A stretch of 64,000 nucleotides of DNA from JAKFWF01 sp963732635 (GCA_963732635.1 CAVTAL010000007.1:1-64000); one strand, 5' to 3'. Counted from the first letter of the stretch, positions 7,830-17,546 are shown. The notes: generated by a model from the sequence alone, not told the origin. A program made the numbers and translations.

Positions 7830-10800
7830 ATGGACGTCAAGGCAGCGATCGACGGCGGGTTCTCCATGTTTGCCGACCTCAGCCGGCTGCTGCCGAGCTT
7901 CAATGGCGCACTGGCGTTTGGCGCGGTGTGCTTGGTCTCGGCATTCCTGCTGGCGCGCAGCTCGATCGGCAAGCGCGCCCGCTCCGGTCTTGAGGAGACG
8001 CTGTTCGGCAACTGGCAGCTGGCCTTGCTCGGCACCACAGGTGTCATTCTGTCGCTGGCCTCCGGCTACACCACCTGGGATGGCATGAGGAATTTCACCG
8101 GCGAGGCCGTGCTCTCCGGCATGGTCACGTTCGGCATTCAAGGCGTGATGCTGATTGTCGCCTGGTTGATCGGCGAGACCTTCGCCACCGGCATGAGCCA
8201 GGTGGCACCCGATGGTTCGCGGGTCAAGCCGGTGGATGGCAAGATCGGCATGGCGCTGGGCCTCGCTCTGGTGGCGATCACATTCTATGCGGTTGCGCGC
8301 TCGTTCGGCGGCATGTCGGCGGGTTTCCACATCGAGGACGCGACCCGCTTCTCGAACATGGCGATCTACTTCGCCTTCGGTCTGATCCTGATCGCGATTT
8401 TCTTCGTCAACCGGCGCGGCGATCTGGCGCTACCTTACGTGCAGAGCACGCGGGTGGTGGTGAAGAGCGCGGTGCTGTGGGTGATGTTCCTCGCCTGCAT
8501 GGCGACGTCGGTCTTCTTCTCATTCGATAGTCTGTTCTCGGCGATCTTCCCGCAAGACGAGCGCCGTCGCGCCGCTGAAATCCGCAGCGTCAATCAGGTT
8601 GCCGCCGTCGTATCCGATATCGGTGAACTGACCGACAAGCGCCGCGTCGAGCAGGCGCAGGCACTGTTCACGCTGCCGGCCTGGGCCGCCTACGAGGCCG
8701 AACTCGACAAGGCGGCGCGGCTCGCCTCCGAGGCACCCGACAAGATCCGCGAGCAGATGACGCGCGAACTCGAAGCGCAGAAGAGCCGTATCGCCAAGCT
8801 CGAAGAGCAGAAGGCGTCGGCGCAGAGCAATCAGGCCGGTCTCGTCAGCCGCAAGCAGTTGTTGACCGACAATGTCTCGCGCCTCGAATCCGAGCGCCCG
8901 GAGGCTGCCCAGAAGGTTGCCGAGCAGAAGGCCGTCGTCACCGACGCCGAGAAGCGGCTCGATGAGGCCAAGGCCCGGATCATGGCCGAGGAAAAGGGCG
9001 TCGAAGGATCGGGCAAGGTCGGTCGCGGTCAGTTCTATCGCGCCGCCAAGGACGCCGAAGAAAAGATCGTCAGCGAGTTGCAGGTTGCCCGCGAGCGACT
9101 GAAGGGGCACGAGACACGCCTCAATACCATCGTGCGCGGCATCACGACCGCCAAGGCCGAATTGGCCCAGCTCGATGGCAGTCTCGCCAATCTCAAGGGC
9201 GAGGCCGATACCGCCGCGCAGATGATCACTGTGGCCCAGTCGGGCGCCAGGGCCGACATCAGCGAGAAGCTCGACCCGAGCGCGCTGGCCTCGGCGTTGG
9301 AGCGCGACCGTCAGCAGTTCCGCCAGAAGCCCGAGCAGAAGACCCTGACTTCGCTGCAGAACGACTGCATCGCGCTGCAAGCGGTGAGCCTCAAGGTGGC
9401 GTCGTTGCATGACGCCGCCGCCGGCATCGACTGCGATCCGAAGCAGGCGAGCGAAGCCTCCGCGCGGGTATTCGCGCTCAATGCCGGCATCGAGCATTTC
9501 GGTGCCGCATGTGCCGGCGGCGACAAGTTCGCTGACAAGAAGACCACCGACGACCTGCTGGCGTTTGGCCGCAGGTGCCTGCAGGACAGTGGCCTGCCGT
9601 CGAAGGACACCGCCGATATCGCCGCCAAGCTGTCGGCCATCGATCTGTCGCGCGACGACAAGGCGCATCGGTTCGTCGTCACCCTCAACGCCTTCCAGGA
9701 TGGCAACCGCCTTGCCTATCTGGCGCTTGCCATCGCGATTGCGATCGACAGCCTGGTATTCATGTCGGGCCTGTTCGGCGCCAACGCCGTGCGTTCGCCG
9801 CTGTCGGACATGCCGAGCCTCAAGGCCCGGTCGGCGAGCCAGCTTGAGGGGATTATCCAGAATGCGCTGTTGCCCGACGTCTACGAGACGGCGCGCGCCA
9901 CCCTCGCCGCCATGCGACCGATCACGCCGCACGACGGTTACACCAAGGAAGTTTGGATGCCGAATGACGGCTCGGCGAACTCGCATGTCATGGGCGTGCT
10001 CAATGCCGGTGCCGCGATCGGTGCCGTCAAGCGCGATCCCGCGCGCCACGAGCACTACCTGATCCGTGGCGAGCTGTTCGAGTTCCTGTCGACCACCGCC
10101 AAGAAGGCGTTCGAGGGCGATAAGGAGAAGGGCCGCCTCGCCGATCTGGAGCGTAATATCGGCGTCGCGCTGCTACGCGACGTGCCGACCAACGTGCAGA
10201 TCATGCAGGACGCGCTGCATCCGATGAATGAGGATCGTGGCTTCTCGGCCGAAGTGCGCCTCAAGGAGGCGCACCCGCAGGCTGTGTCGGTGATCCGCAA
10301 GGTGTTGAACGCGGGCGCCGCCTTCGGTGTCGTCCAACGCGTCGGCACCGATCCGACCCATTTCTTTATCCATCGCGATATGGTGCGCACGCTGTCCAAC
10401 ATCCAGGCCCGCCTGATGATGTCGGGCGCTTATGATCAGGTGCGCGTCACCGGTCCCAATCATGGCCAGGCGCGACAGGGTGGCCAGATGCAGGACTATC
10501 GAGCCCCGATCGCGGTCGAGCCAATGCCTGCCCGAATTGCCGCTCAGCCGAAGCCGCCGACCGAGGACGAGTTGCGTCAGTTCTACGTCGACAATCTGTT
10601 GGAGGCGATCGGCCTCAAGCCGGAGATCTATGCCGTGGTCGCAGGGCCAGCCGTCGGTGCGGCGGTTGGCGCGACCAACGCTTTCGCCCAAGTACGAGCC
10701 CGCAACTCAACCCTCGATCATTATCTGACCGCGCGCGATCAGGCTGCGCGGAAGGCGTTCTTCGAAGCCTATTCGTTGATGCAGGGCAGGATTGCCGATC

Positions 10801-11126
10801 ACGACGAGCGCCGGATCGAAATCCTCAACGATGCGCATGATGAACTCGACAGCAAGTGGTCGGCTTTGATGCTGATGCCGCAGGGCCCCTTTCAGAGCCT
10901 GATTGAGGACCTGCTGGCCGGCTTGGAAACGCAGGCGGGTGCCGGCAAGCTTTCGGTGCACGAAACCGAGCTGCATCGCCTGCTCAAGAACCTGAAGGCG
11001 CAACTTTCCTCTGCTCGCACCACCGCCGAGGATTGGCATCACCTGGAGCGCGCATTCCAGATCGACGCAGGCGAATCCGACAAGCTCGTCGTTTTTCAGC
11101 AGAAGGCCCACTCTGGCCAGCGGTAA
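7830..11126 (+). CDS. Large multi-pass membrane protein with long coiled coil and duplicated C-terminal domain
   Basis: 1,098 residues, no family recognised. The N-terminal 240 residues contain about six hydrophobic segments (for example LALLGTTGVILSLASG, GVMLIVAWLIGE, LWVMFLACMATSVFFSF). Residues of about 265-490 are highly charged and rich in Glu, Lys and Ala and look like a long coiled coil. A further membrane segment follows near residue 630 (LAYLALAIAIAIDSLVFM). The part beyond about 680 contains two copies of a roughly 100-residue domain: VLNAGAAIGAVKRD at residue 723 and VLNAGAAFGVVQRV at 825, each followed by an H-x-(F/L)-I-(H/R) strand and an alpha-helical segment. I chose ATG 7830 because residues before it in the open frame are not protein-like. 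It stands alone between a thiolase and a CDF transporter. Confidence 0.85.
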   Translation: MDVKAAIDGGFSMFADLSRLLPSFNGALAFGAVCLVSAFLLARSSIGKRARSGLEETLFGNWQLALLGTTGVILSLASGYTTWDGMRNFTGEAVLSGMVTFGIQGVMLIVAWLIGETFATGMSQVAPDGSRVKPVDGKIGMALGLALVAITFYAVARSFGGMSAGFHIEDATRFSNMAIYFAFGLILIAIFFVNRRGDLALPYVQSTRVVVKSAVLWVMFLACMATSVFFSFDSLFSAIFPQDERRRAAEIRSVNQVAAVVSDIGELTDKRRVEQAQALFTLPAWAAYEAELDKAARLASEAPDKIREQMTRELEAQKSRIAKLEEQKASAQSNQAGLVSRKQLLTDNVSRLESERPEAAQKVAEQKAVVTDAEKRLDEAKARIMAEEKGVEGSGKVGRGQFYRAAKDAEEKIVSELQVARERLKGHETRLNTIVRGITTAKAELAQLDGSLANLKGEADTAAQMITVAQSGARADISEKLDPSALASALERDRQQFRQKPEQKTLTSLQNDCIALQAVSLKVASLHDAAAGIDCDPKQASEASARVFALNAGIEHFGAACAGGDKFADKKTTDDLLAFGRRCLQDSGLPSKDTADIAAKLSAIDLSRDDKAHRFVVTLNAFQDGNRLAYLALAIAIAIDSLVFMSGLFGANAVRSPLSDMPSLKARSASQLEGIIQNALLPDVYETARATLAAMRPITPHDGYTKEVWMPNDGSANSHVMGVLNAGAAIGAVKRDPARHEHYLIRGELFEFLSTTAKKAFEGDKEKGRLADLERNIGVALLRDVPTNVQIMQDALHPMNEDRGFSAEVRLKEAHPQAVSVIRKVLNAGAAFGVVQRVGTDPTHFFIHRDMVRTLSNIQARLMMSGAYDQVRVTGPNHGQARQGGQMQDYRAPIAVEPMPARIAAQPKPPTEDELRQFYVDNLLEAIGLKPEIYAVVAGPAVGAAVGATNAFAQVRARNSTLDHYLTARDQAARKAFFEAYSLMQGRIADHDERRIEILNDAHDELDSKWSALMLMPQGPFQSLIEDLLAGLETQAGAGKLSVHETELHRLLKNLKAQLSSARTTAEDWHHLERAFQIDAGESDKLVVFQQKAHSGQR

Positions 11127-11170
11127 TCACAGCGGCAAGACGCTGAAAATCCCATCCCGACGACTGTCAT

Positions 11171-11198
11171 CCCGTAGCGCGAACTTCGCGCGTGCGGG
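11171..11198. repeat. Intergenic hairpin
   Basis: An inverted repeat CCCG..GCGCGAA-C-TTCGCGC..CGGG follows the 1,098-residue protein gene within a 271-bp gap that holds no other gene. It may act as a terminator, although no T-run follows it. It is followed by GGGGAGAGGG, the same arm seen in the hairpins at 42080 and 48302. Confidence 0.4.
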
Positions 11199-11397
11199 GA
11201 GAGGGTAAGCGCCGCCGGCCGGAGTGACGCTGTCTGAAGGCGGCTACGGTGTTCAATACAGTCGTCACCCAATATCGCCGCCATGTCTCCGCGCGCGGGT
11301 GCTTTTCTATAGGCAAGCCGCCGTCCATTTGAGATAGGACGCCAAGCGCGCCACTCAGCCGGCCCGCGCCGTTGCGACCACAAGGAACTTGTCACAA

Positions 11398-12813
11398 ATG
11401 TCATCAACCCCGACCGGCTCTGGCGCGCCCGAAAGTCAGGGTGATCGCAAGGAGCGTGTGGCGCTGTGGTCGATCGCGGCCAGCGCCGGCATCACCGTTG
11501 CGAAATTGATTGCCGGACTGCTGTCGGGCTCGCTGGCGCTGATGTCGGAGGCAGCTCATGCCCTCGTCGACACCGGCGCGACCATCGTCACCTATTTCGC
11601 GGTCCGCACCGCCAACCAACCGGCCGACGAAGACCATCAGTACGGCCATGGCAAGTTCGAGAGCCTCGCGGCACTGGCCGAAACCGTGGTGCTGTTCATC
11701 CTGGCAACCGTGGTCGTCATGCACGCATGGGACCGGCTGTGGGCGGGTGGTGGCGACTTCGAGCCGACCAAGCTCGCATTCGCCGTGCTGATCCTATCGA
11801 TCGCCGTCGACATCAACCGCGTTCACTCGTTGCGCAAGGTCGCCAAGGAAACCGGCAGTCAGGCGCTGGCCGCCGATGCCATGCATTTCGCCTCGGATCT
11901 GGCCGGTTCCGTACTGGTGTTGCTCGGCCTGCTGGCGGCGCTGTTCGGCTTCAAGTATGGCGACGCGCTGGCCGCATTCGGGGTCGCGGCGTTCATCGCC
12001 ATCGCCGGCTGGCGGCTCGGGCGCCAGACCGTTGATACGCTGCTCGACAAGGCGCCGTCGGGGATCATGGAGCAGATCTCGCGGCTAGCCGCTGCCGTTC
12101 CCGGCGTGGTGGAAGTGGAAAGTGTGCGCGTGCGCCACGGCGGCACGCAGGTTTTCGGCGACGTGTCGGTGATCGTCTCGCGCACGTTGCCGCTCGATCG
12201 GGTGGCCGACGTCAAGCAAAGCATCGTCCATGCGGTCGCCAACGTGCTGCCGGATGCCGCCCTGACCGTCAACGCCACGCCGCGCGCGCTCAGTGACGAG
12301 ACCGTGCTCGAGCGCGTGCTGCTGGTCGCTGCTCGACGCCGCGTGCCGGTGCATCACGTCATCGTCCAGCAGATCGGCGAACGGCTGTCGGTCAGTCTCG
12401 ACGTCGAGGTCGACAGCCGGATGAGCCTTGCAGCCGCGCATGGCATCGCGTCAAAGATCGAGGCGGCGCTACGTGATGAACTCGGACCCGACACCGAGGT
12501 CGAAACCCACATCGAGCCGCTGCAGACCAAGCATCTCGACGTCGAGGATGCGCACCCGGCCGAAAGCGAGCCGATAGCGGCGGCGCTGCAGGCGCTGGCG
12601 GTGGCGATTCCCGATCTCGGCGAGGTCCACGACGTTCGCGTGCGCCGCACGGCGGCAGGCTTGATCGTCAATTACCATTGCCGCATGGACAGCAATATCG
12701 ACGTCAATACGGTGCACGAACGCGTCGATGCGCTGGAGCACCAACTGCGCAACGATTTTCCGGGACTCGTTCGCGTCGTCGGCCACGCCGAACCGCTGCG
12801 CAAGAGGGTTTGA
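11398..12813 (+). CDS. Cation diffusion facilitator family transporter with extended C-terminus
   Basis: 471 residues. Six-helix proton-coupled exporter of divalent metals in the inner membrane. The first transport site is visible in helix 2 (SEAAHALVDTGATIV) and the second in helix 5 (ADAMHFASDLAGS). The usual cytosolic dimerisation domain follows from about residue 215. The protein is longer than the usual 300-330 residues: at least one further beta-alpha domain of the same kind occupies about residues 300-470 (VEVDSRMSLAAAHGIASKIE, then VHDVRVRRTAAGLIVNYHCR). An AAGGA ribosome site at 11382-11386 fits the ATG at 11398 better than the TTG at 11389. The metal cannot be read from the sequence. 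Confidence 0.92.
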   Translation: MSSTPTGSGAPESQGDRKERVALWSIAASAGITVAKLIAGLLSGSLALMSEAAHALVDTGATIVTYFAVRTANQPADEDHQYGHGKFESLAALAETVVLFILATVVVMHAWDRLWAGGGDFEPTKLAFAVLILSIAVDINRVHSLRKVAKETGSQALAADAMHFASDLAGSVLVLLGLLAALFGFKYGDALAAFGVAAFIAIAGWRLGRQTVDTLLDKAPSGIMEQISRLAAAVPGVVEVESVRVRHGGTQVFGDVSVIVSRTLPLDRVADVKQSIVHAVANVLPDAALTVNATPRALSDETVLERVLLVAARRRVPVHHVIVQQIGERLSVSLDVEVDSRMSLAAAHGIASKIEAALRDELGPDTEVETHIEPLQTKHLDVEDAHPAESEPIAAALQALAVAIPDLGEVHDVRVRRTAAGLIVNYHCRMDSNIDVNTVHERVDALEHQLRNDFPGLVRVVGHAEPLRKRV

Positions 12814-12907
12814 AAGTCGCGGGGCTTGGAAAGCGCAATTTGATCCAAGTATCAGTTTGGCATGTTGAATGTTGCTTCAATCACATGCGTCTTCTGATTT
12901 CCGATTT

Positions 12908-13657
12908 CTATTTTTCCCTCTGCCGCTGCTCGGCGAGCATGGCATCGACATCGGGGCGCGCCACCGGCGTGCGATCCTGGCGTTTTCGCTGGCGCTCCTG
13001 CAGCGACTGCGCCGACTTGCGAGCACCCGACGTCTTGAGGCGCCGGCCGCCGGAGATCAGTAGCGGATGCGAAGGAGCTTCGAGATCGAGTTCCTCGAGG
13101 AAATTCTCGCGCAAGGCGTAGAAGCTTTGCAGAATGGCCTCGCGCGCCAGGCGTCGCGACTCGACGGGGATGTTCGAAGACGCACGCGGATCGAGGGTTT
13201 GCAGGGCGCGGCGCATGTCATGCAGTGGTGCGTACGGGTAAAGGCCGATCAGATCGTCGGTCTCCCCGACGTTGCGATAGACGATGCGCATGTTGTCGAG
13301 CGTTTCGCTTATCCGGCAGAACGCAGCGATATAGTCGTCGGCGGTCGGGTAGGTCTTTTCGCAGAACGCGAACAATGCTGACTTGGTGCGCACGATACCG
13401 CGCCATTCCTCTTCCAGGCTCTCGACAAATTTATTGCGCTTCTGGAAGACGTTGGCGAGGTATGCGGCGGCCACGGTGACAAACACCAATGCCATGTCCT
13501 TGAGGTAATCGTAGACGTCCTTCAGGATGCCTTCGAGTGGTGAGCCCTTGAGGCCGGGAATGTTGTCGCCGACCTTGGCGATCAGCGAGATCGCCAGCAC
13601 CAGGAACAGCAGGAAGTATACGCGCCGCATGGTGCGCTTGAGGCTCTGTCGGGTCAT
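12908..13657 (-). CDS. Hypothetical membrane protein
   Basis: 249 residues, family not recognised. Two hydrophobic segments lie in the first third (VYFLLFLVLAISLIAKVG near residue 15, and MALVFVTVAAAYLANVF near residue 55). They are followed by a cytosolic helical domain (residues 75-200) and a basic, disordered-looking tail. The ATG at 13657 precedes a positively charged start, typical for an inner-membrane protein. It converges with the CDF transporter gene. Confidence 0.75.
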   Translation of the reverse strand: MTRQSLKRTMRRVYFLLFLVLAISLIAKVGDNIPGLKGSPLEGILKDVYDYLKDMALVFVTVAAAYLANVFQKRNKFVESLEEEWRGIVRTKSALFAFCEKTYPTADDYIAAFCRISETLDNMRIVYRNVGETDDLIGLYPYAPLHDMRRALQTLDPRASSNIPVESRRLAREAILQSFYALRENFLEELDLEAPSHPLLISGGRRLKTSGARKSAQSLQERQRKRQDRTPVARPDVDAMLAEQRQREK

Positions 13658-13710
13658 GGGGCGGTGATCGACCTCGGGTGGGAAGGAGTATGTCGCTTGC
13701 CACCCTGGCG

Positions 13711-14334
13711 TCAGGTTGCGGCGGACTTATGAAGCACGGGGACGTATCCCGCGCCAAGCACCGCCACGATTGAGGGCGGCGTCAGGACTTCGACTTTAGT
13801 ACCGCGTGGTCGGTTTCGAACCGGGCCGTAGCCGTCGCTCGTCCACGTCTGCAGATGGCGGCCGGCAACGCGCAAACACTCCGCCTCCAGGCGGATGAAG
13901 GTATGATCCGGCAGTTCATCGAGGGTGGCTGCGTGACATTGTTTGCGCCCCCGAGCGTCGAGGCGCTCGGCATGCAGCATGAGGTCCATGTCGGGCGCGT
14001 TCGCACGTCCAGGCAGATTGCGTGCACCGTTCCAGCGCTGGGCAAATTCCACTGCTGCGGCGCGCCGGCACTCGAAGCAGGGGCGATGGCCGGCGGAGAG
14101 CGCCGTCGCTTCGTCGAGGAAGAACAGTTCAGTATAGCGCCGTGGCTGCATCACCTGACGCCGCCGCCCCTTGAAGTCGAGGACGCAGCAGATCCACTGT
14201 TTCGAATGCCAATGGCGCGGCAACAGTGTCTGTTCGGCCGTGTGGAAAGCGCCGCCGCGATTGCCCATCATGGTGCCAAGGCTCGGCGTCGCGATCAGCT
14301 CGCCGTCGGGCCGGACGCGGTTCTGCAACGGCAT
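13711..14334 (-). CDS. Conserved hypothetical protein with CxxC pair
   Basis: 207 residues. It has recognisable conserved patches (SLGTMMGNRGG, KQWICCVLDFKGRRR, YTELFFLDEATALSAGHRPC, FECRR), but I know of no experimentally assigned function. The Cys residues around GHRPCFECRR resemble a small zinc site or the Cys-rich patch of DNA-repair Ada-like domains; that comparison is weak. It starts 3 bp after the stop of the acetyltransferase gene, so the two are probably co-transcribed. Confidence 0.75.
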   Translation of the reverse strand: MPLQNRVRPDGELIATPSLGTMMGNRGGAFHTAEQTLLPRHWHSKQWICCVLDFKGRRRQVMQPRRYTELFFLDEATALSAGHRPCFECRRAAAVEFAQRWNGARNLPGRANAPDMDLMLHAERLDARGRKQCHAATLDELPDHTFIRLEAECLRVAGRHLQTWTSDGYGPVRNRPRGTKVEVLTPPSIVAVLGAGYVPVLHKSAAT

Positions 14335-14336
14335 GC

Positions 14337-14852
14337 CTACAAGTGCCGGTAGAAGAACATGGTATCGCAGTAGCCTTCGACGGGCATCAGCGCGTAATTC
14401 GGGATTATGCCGACGCGCACCCAGCCGTGCGAGGCATACAAGTGATCGGCAGCACTGCCGGCGTGAGTGTCGAGCACCAGCACGCTCCGTCCGGCGCGCT
14501 TAGCTTCGGCCTCGGCAGCTTGCAGAAGTGCGGCGCCGAGGCCCCGGCGCCGAGCGCTACCGTGCACCAGCATCTTGGCAATGTCGGCGCGGTGCGGTTG
14601 GTTTTCGGCGCCCGCGAACACCACCTGCACGGTACCGGCAATGCGCTCATCGACCTCGGCAACCAACAGGATGCGGCTGCCTGCTGCCACACCGGAGGCC
14701 ACGCCGCGCCAGAACTCTTCCGCCGTCGCGCGCGACAACGGCGCCATGAAACCAACCGAGGCGCCGCTGTGCACGCAGTCGATCAGGACGTCGGCCAGCG
14801 CCGGTACCGCGGCCAGGGCCTCGGCCGGCGAGAGCGAGCGGACTTTAGGCAT
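14337..14852 (-). CDS. GNAT family N-acetyltransferase
   Basis: 171 residues with the GNAT fold. The acetyl-CoA pyrophosphate-binding motif is visible as SARRRGLGAALLQAAE, preceded by the beta-4 strand ADIAKMLV. A late LYASHGWVRVG motif is typical of the family. The substrate cannot be assigned. First gene of a probable two-gene unit with the CxxC hypothetical protein. Confidence 0.88.
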   Translation of the reverse strand: MPKVRSLSPAEALAAVPALADVLIDCVHSGASVGFMAPLSRATAEEFWRGVASGVAAGSRILLVAEVDERIAGTVQVVFAGAENQPHRADIAKMLVHGSARRRGLGAALLQAAEAEAKRAGRSVLVLDTHAGSAADHLYASHGWVRVGIIPNYALMPVEGYCDTMFFYRHL

Positions 14853-14952
14853 GTCGGGAAAACTCCGTTGTCAATTGTCCACTATGGTAGACGACCATGC
14901 GCCGCGCGCAACATGCCTTGATGCAGCCCCGGAATTGAGATCCGATCATCCG

Positions 14953-15699
14953 ATGTTGAAAATCCTCCTCACAGCGTTCGCGCTGTGCTTCCTGGCGCCG
15001 CTCGGGTTGCACGCCGCCTATTGGACCACCATCGATCATGGCCAGGGCTGGGCCCAGGCTGACTGGTCGAGCGCTCGACTGCTGCCGGCGGCGTCGGCCA
15101 AGCCGCAAGCGATAATCCACGTCTATGCCGGTCGGGTCGGCCGCTGGCGCGGCGTGTTCGCGCACCACACCTGGATCGTCGTCAAGGAGAAGGGAGCGTC
15201 GCGGTACACCCGCTTCGACAAGGTCGCCTGGGGAATGCCGGTAAAGGTCGACGGCTGGGCGCCGGACGGTCGCTGGTATGGCCATGAACCCGAATTGATC
15301 GGCGCCATCGAAGGACCGGCAGCTGAGGCCTTGATCCCGAAAATCCGCGCGGCTGTCACGGCCTACCCGTACAACCGGAACGGTGGATATTCGCTGTGGC
15401 CGGGGCCGAATTCGAACTCGTTTGTCGCCCATGTGCTGGAGCAAGTGCCGCAGACCGGCATCGCCTTGCCGCCGACCGCGATCGGCAAGGACTGGCGCAC
15501 CGATGGCCGCTGGTTCGGCCGGACGCCGAGTGGCACCGGCTATCAGCTATCGCTAGCTGGCCTGCTGGGCGTCAGCGTCGGCCTTGCGGAAGGCATCGAG
15601 ATCAACGTCCTCGGGCTGGTGTTCGGCGTCGACGTGATGCGGCCGGCACTCAAGCTGCCCGGGTTCGGCCGCATCGGCATGGCGCCGCATGTCGCCTGA
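14953..15699 (+). CDS. DUF3750 domain-containing protein
   Basis: 248 residues beginning with a signal peptide or membrane anchor (LLTAFALCFLAPLGLHAAYW). The body matches the DUF3750 pattern: AHHTWIVVKEKG, YTRFDKVAWG, PDGRWYGHEPELIG, then YPYNRNGGYSLWPGPNSNSF and LPPTAIGKDW. The conserved His and Asn residues suggest a hydrolase-like fold, but no activity is known. The start ATG at 14953 is chosen because upstream sequence in this frame belongs to the opposite-strand acetyltransferase gene. murJ follows 65 bp downstream in the same direction. Confidence 0.9.
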   Translation: MLKILLTAFALCFLAPLGLHAAYWTTIDHGQGWAQADWSSARLLPAASAKPQAIIHVYAGRVGRWRGVFAHHTWIVVKEKGASRYTRFDKVAWGMPVKVDGWAPDGRWYGHEPELIGAIEGPAAEALIPKIRAAVTAYPYNRNGGYSLWPGPNSNSFVAHVLEQVPQTGIALPPTAIGKDWRTDGRWFGRTPSGTGYQLSLAGLLGVSVGLAEGIEINVLGLVFGVDVMRPALKLPGFGRIGMAPHVA

Positions 15700-15764
15700 A
15701 CCAACGCGGGACTGTGGCGCCGGCCGCCTTGCCGTCTACCCGCGCCTCGGTTAGTCCGGCAGAC

Positions 15765-17351
15765 ATGAAACTCTATCGCGCATTCGCCACCGTCGGCGGT
15801 CTCACCATGGTGAGCCGAATCCTGGGCTTCGGCCGTGACATCCTGATCGCGCGGGTGCTCGGCACCGGCGCCGCCGCCGACGCGTTCGTGGTGGCCTTCC
15901 AGTTTCCGAACCTGTTTCGGCGCCTGTTCGCCGAAGGCGCGTTCAATTCGGCGTTCGTGCCCTTGTTCACCGACAAGCTGTCGAGCGCGGGGAAGTCGCA
16001 GGCTCGCGCGTTTGCCGAGAATGCGCTCGCCGGCCTGCTGTTCGTGCTGCTGGTGGTGTCTGCCGTCGCCATGGTCGCGATGCCGTGGCTGATGTACCTG
16101 ATCGCGCCTGGGTTCAGCGATACGCCGGAAAAATTCGACCTGTCGGTGGTGATGACGCAGATCACCTTCCCGTACCTCACCTGTATGTCGCTGGTGGCGT
16201 TGCTGTCGGGGATACTCAACGCGCTGGGGCGCTTCACGGCGGCGGCGGCGGCGCCGATTCTGCTCAATCTCGTATTGATGCTGGTGATGGTTGCGGCGAT
16301 CGGCTTCGGTGTCACCGGCACCCAGGACGCTGGTCTGATCCTGGCCTGGGGCGTCGCCATCGCCGGTGTCGCACAGCTGCTGATGATGTCGATCGCCGCC
16401 TACCGGGCGGGCATGGGGCTCGGACTTGTCAGGCCGCGTCTGACCGATGACGTCAGGGCGCTGGTCAAGCTCGGCGTGCCGGGCGTCGTGTCGGGCGGCA
16501 TTACCCAGATCAATCTGCTGATCGGCGGCATCATCGCCTCGTACCAGGATGGCGCGCGGGCGTTTCTCTACTACGCCGACCGGCTCTATCAGTTGCCCCT
16601 CGGGGTCGTCGGGGTCGCGATTGGCGTCGTGTTGCTGCCAGATCTGGTGCGGCATCTGTCGCGCAAGGACGATGTCGCGGCGCTCGATTCACAGAACCGC
16701 TCGCTGGAGTTCGCGCTGTTGCTGACCGTCCCGGCGGCGGTGGCGTTGCTCGTTTTGTCAAATCCATTGATCGGCGTGTTGTTCCAACGCGGCGCGTTCG
16801 CCGCCGCCGACGTGCCGCCGACGGCCATGGCGCTGGCGATCTTTGCACTCGGACTGCCGGCATTCGTCATCCAGAAGGTGTTTCAACCGGGCTACTTCGC
16901 CCGCCAGGACACCAAGAAGCCGATGCAACTCGCGGCCATCAATTTCGTCATCAACGTGGTGGTGTCGTTGGCCCTGTTCGTCGTGTTCAGCCGCATCGGG
17001 GTGATGCCGCACTTGGGCATTGCGATCGCGACGACGCTGGCCGGCTGGGTCAACGCACTGATGCTGTGGCATGGGCTCGTCCAGCGTGGGCACTTCGTGT
17101 CGGATGCCCGGTTGCTGCGCAATCTGCCACTGATCGTGATCGCGAGCCTCGTCATGGGCGCGGTGCTGTGGCTGGGGGCGATACCGCTGACGCCATATCT
17201 TGACCCGCGCCTTGATCTGATAACGAAATTTGCGGCTCTCGGCCTGTTGATCGGCCTCGGCATTGTCGTTTATTTTGGCATCGTGCACGTGACCGGCGTT
17301 CTCCGCCTGAACCAGTTCAAGCGGATGCTGTCGCGGAAACCACGGGCCTGA
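15765..17351 (+). CDS. murJ: Lipid II flippase
   Basis: 528 residues, about 14 transmembrane helices. It moves lipid II across the inner membrane for peptidoglycan synthesis and is essential in most Gram-negative bacteria. Family features include the N-terminal TVGGLTMVSRILGFGRDILI, AFQFPNLFRRLFAEGAFNSA and FVPLFTDKL, and later QINLLIGGIIAS and YYADRLYQLPLGVVGVAIG. The ATG at 15765 gives the standard N-terminus (MKLYRAFATVGG). Confidence 0.97.
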   Translation: MKLYRAFATVGGLTMVSRILGFGRDILIARVLGTGAAADAFVVAFQFPNLFRRLFAEGAFNSAFVPLFTDKLSSAGKSQARAFAENALAGLLFVLLVVSAVAMVAMPWLMYLIAPGFSDTPEKFDLSVVMTQITFPYLTCMSLVALLSGILNALGRFTAAAAAPILLNLVLMLVMVAAIGFGVTGTQDAGLILAWGVAIAGVAQLLMMSIAAYRAGMGLGLVRPRLTDDVRALVKLGVPGVVSGGITQINLLIGGIIASYQDGARAFLYYADRLYQLPLGVVGVAIGVVLLPDLVRHLSRKDDVAALDSQNRSLEFALLLTVPAAVALLVLSNPLIGVLFQRGAFAAADVPPTAMALAIFALGLPAFVIQKVFQPGYFARQDTKKPMQLAAINFVINVVVSLALFVVFSRIGVMPHLGIAIATTLAGWVNALMLWHGLVQRGHFVSDARLLRNLPLIVIASLVMGAVLWLGAIPLTPYLDPRLDLITKFAALGLLIGLGIVVYFGIVHVTGVLRLNQFKRMLSRKPRA

Positions 17352-17447
17352 GGTGGTGTCGAGTGAACGGCTTGCCGTCTTCGGCAACGATATCGTCGAG
17401 ACCCCCTTGCAATGCGCTGTCAATTGCGCCATACCGCTCGCCTGGAA

Positions 17448-17522
17448 GCGGGCGTAGCTCAGGGGTAGAGCATCACGTTGCCAACGTGAGGGTCGACGGT
17501 TCAAATCCGTTCGCCCGCTCCA
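17448..17522 (+). tRNA. tRNA-Gly (anticodon GCC)
   Basis: A 75-nt cloverleaf with encoded CCA. It has acceptor stem GCGGGCG/CGCCCGC, discriminator T, D-arm GTAGCTCAGGGGTAGAGC, anticodon loop TTGCCAA on a CACG/CGTG stem, and T-arm GGTTCAAATCC. It lies downstream of murJ and converges with the parA-like gene. Confidence 0.97.
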
Positions 17523-17546
17523 ATTTTCTCACATCGACCGACGTAA

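Noticed and set aside
8520..10055. 511-codon open frame on the minus strand within the 1,098-residue protein gene
   Set aside because: Codon shadow of the coiled-coil region; composition is Leu/Arg/Gly-rich without motifs.
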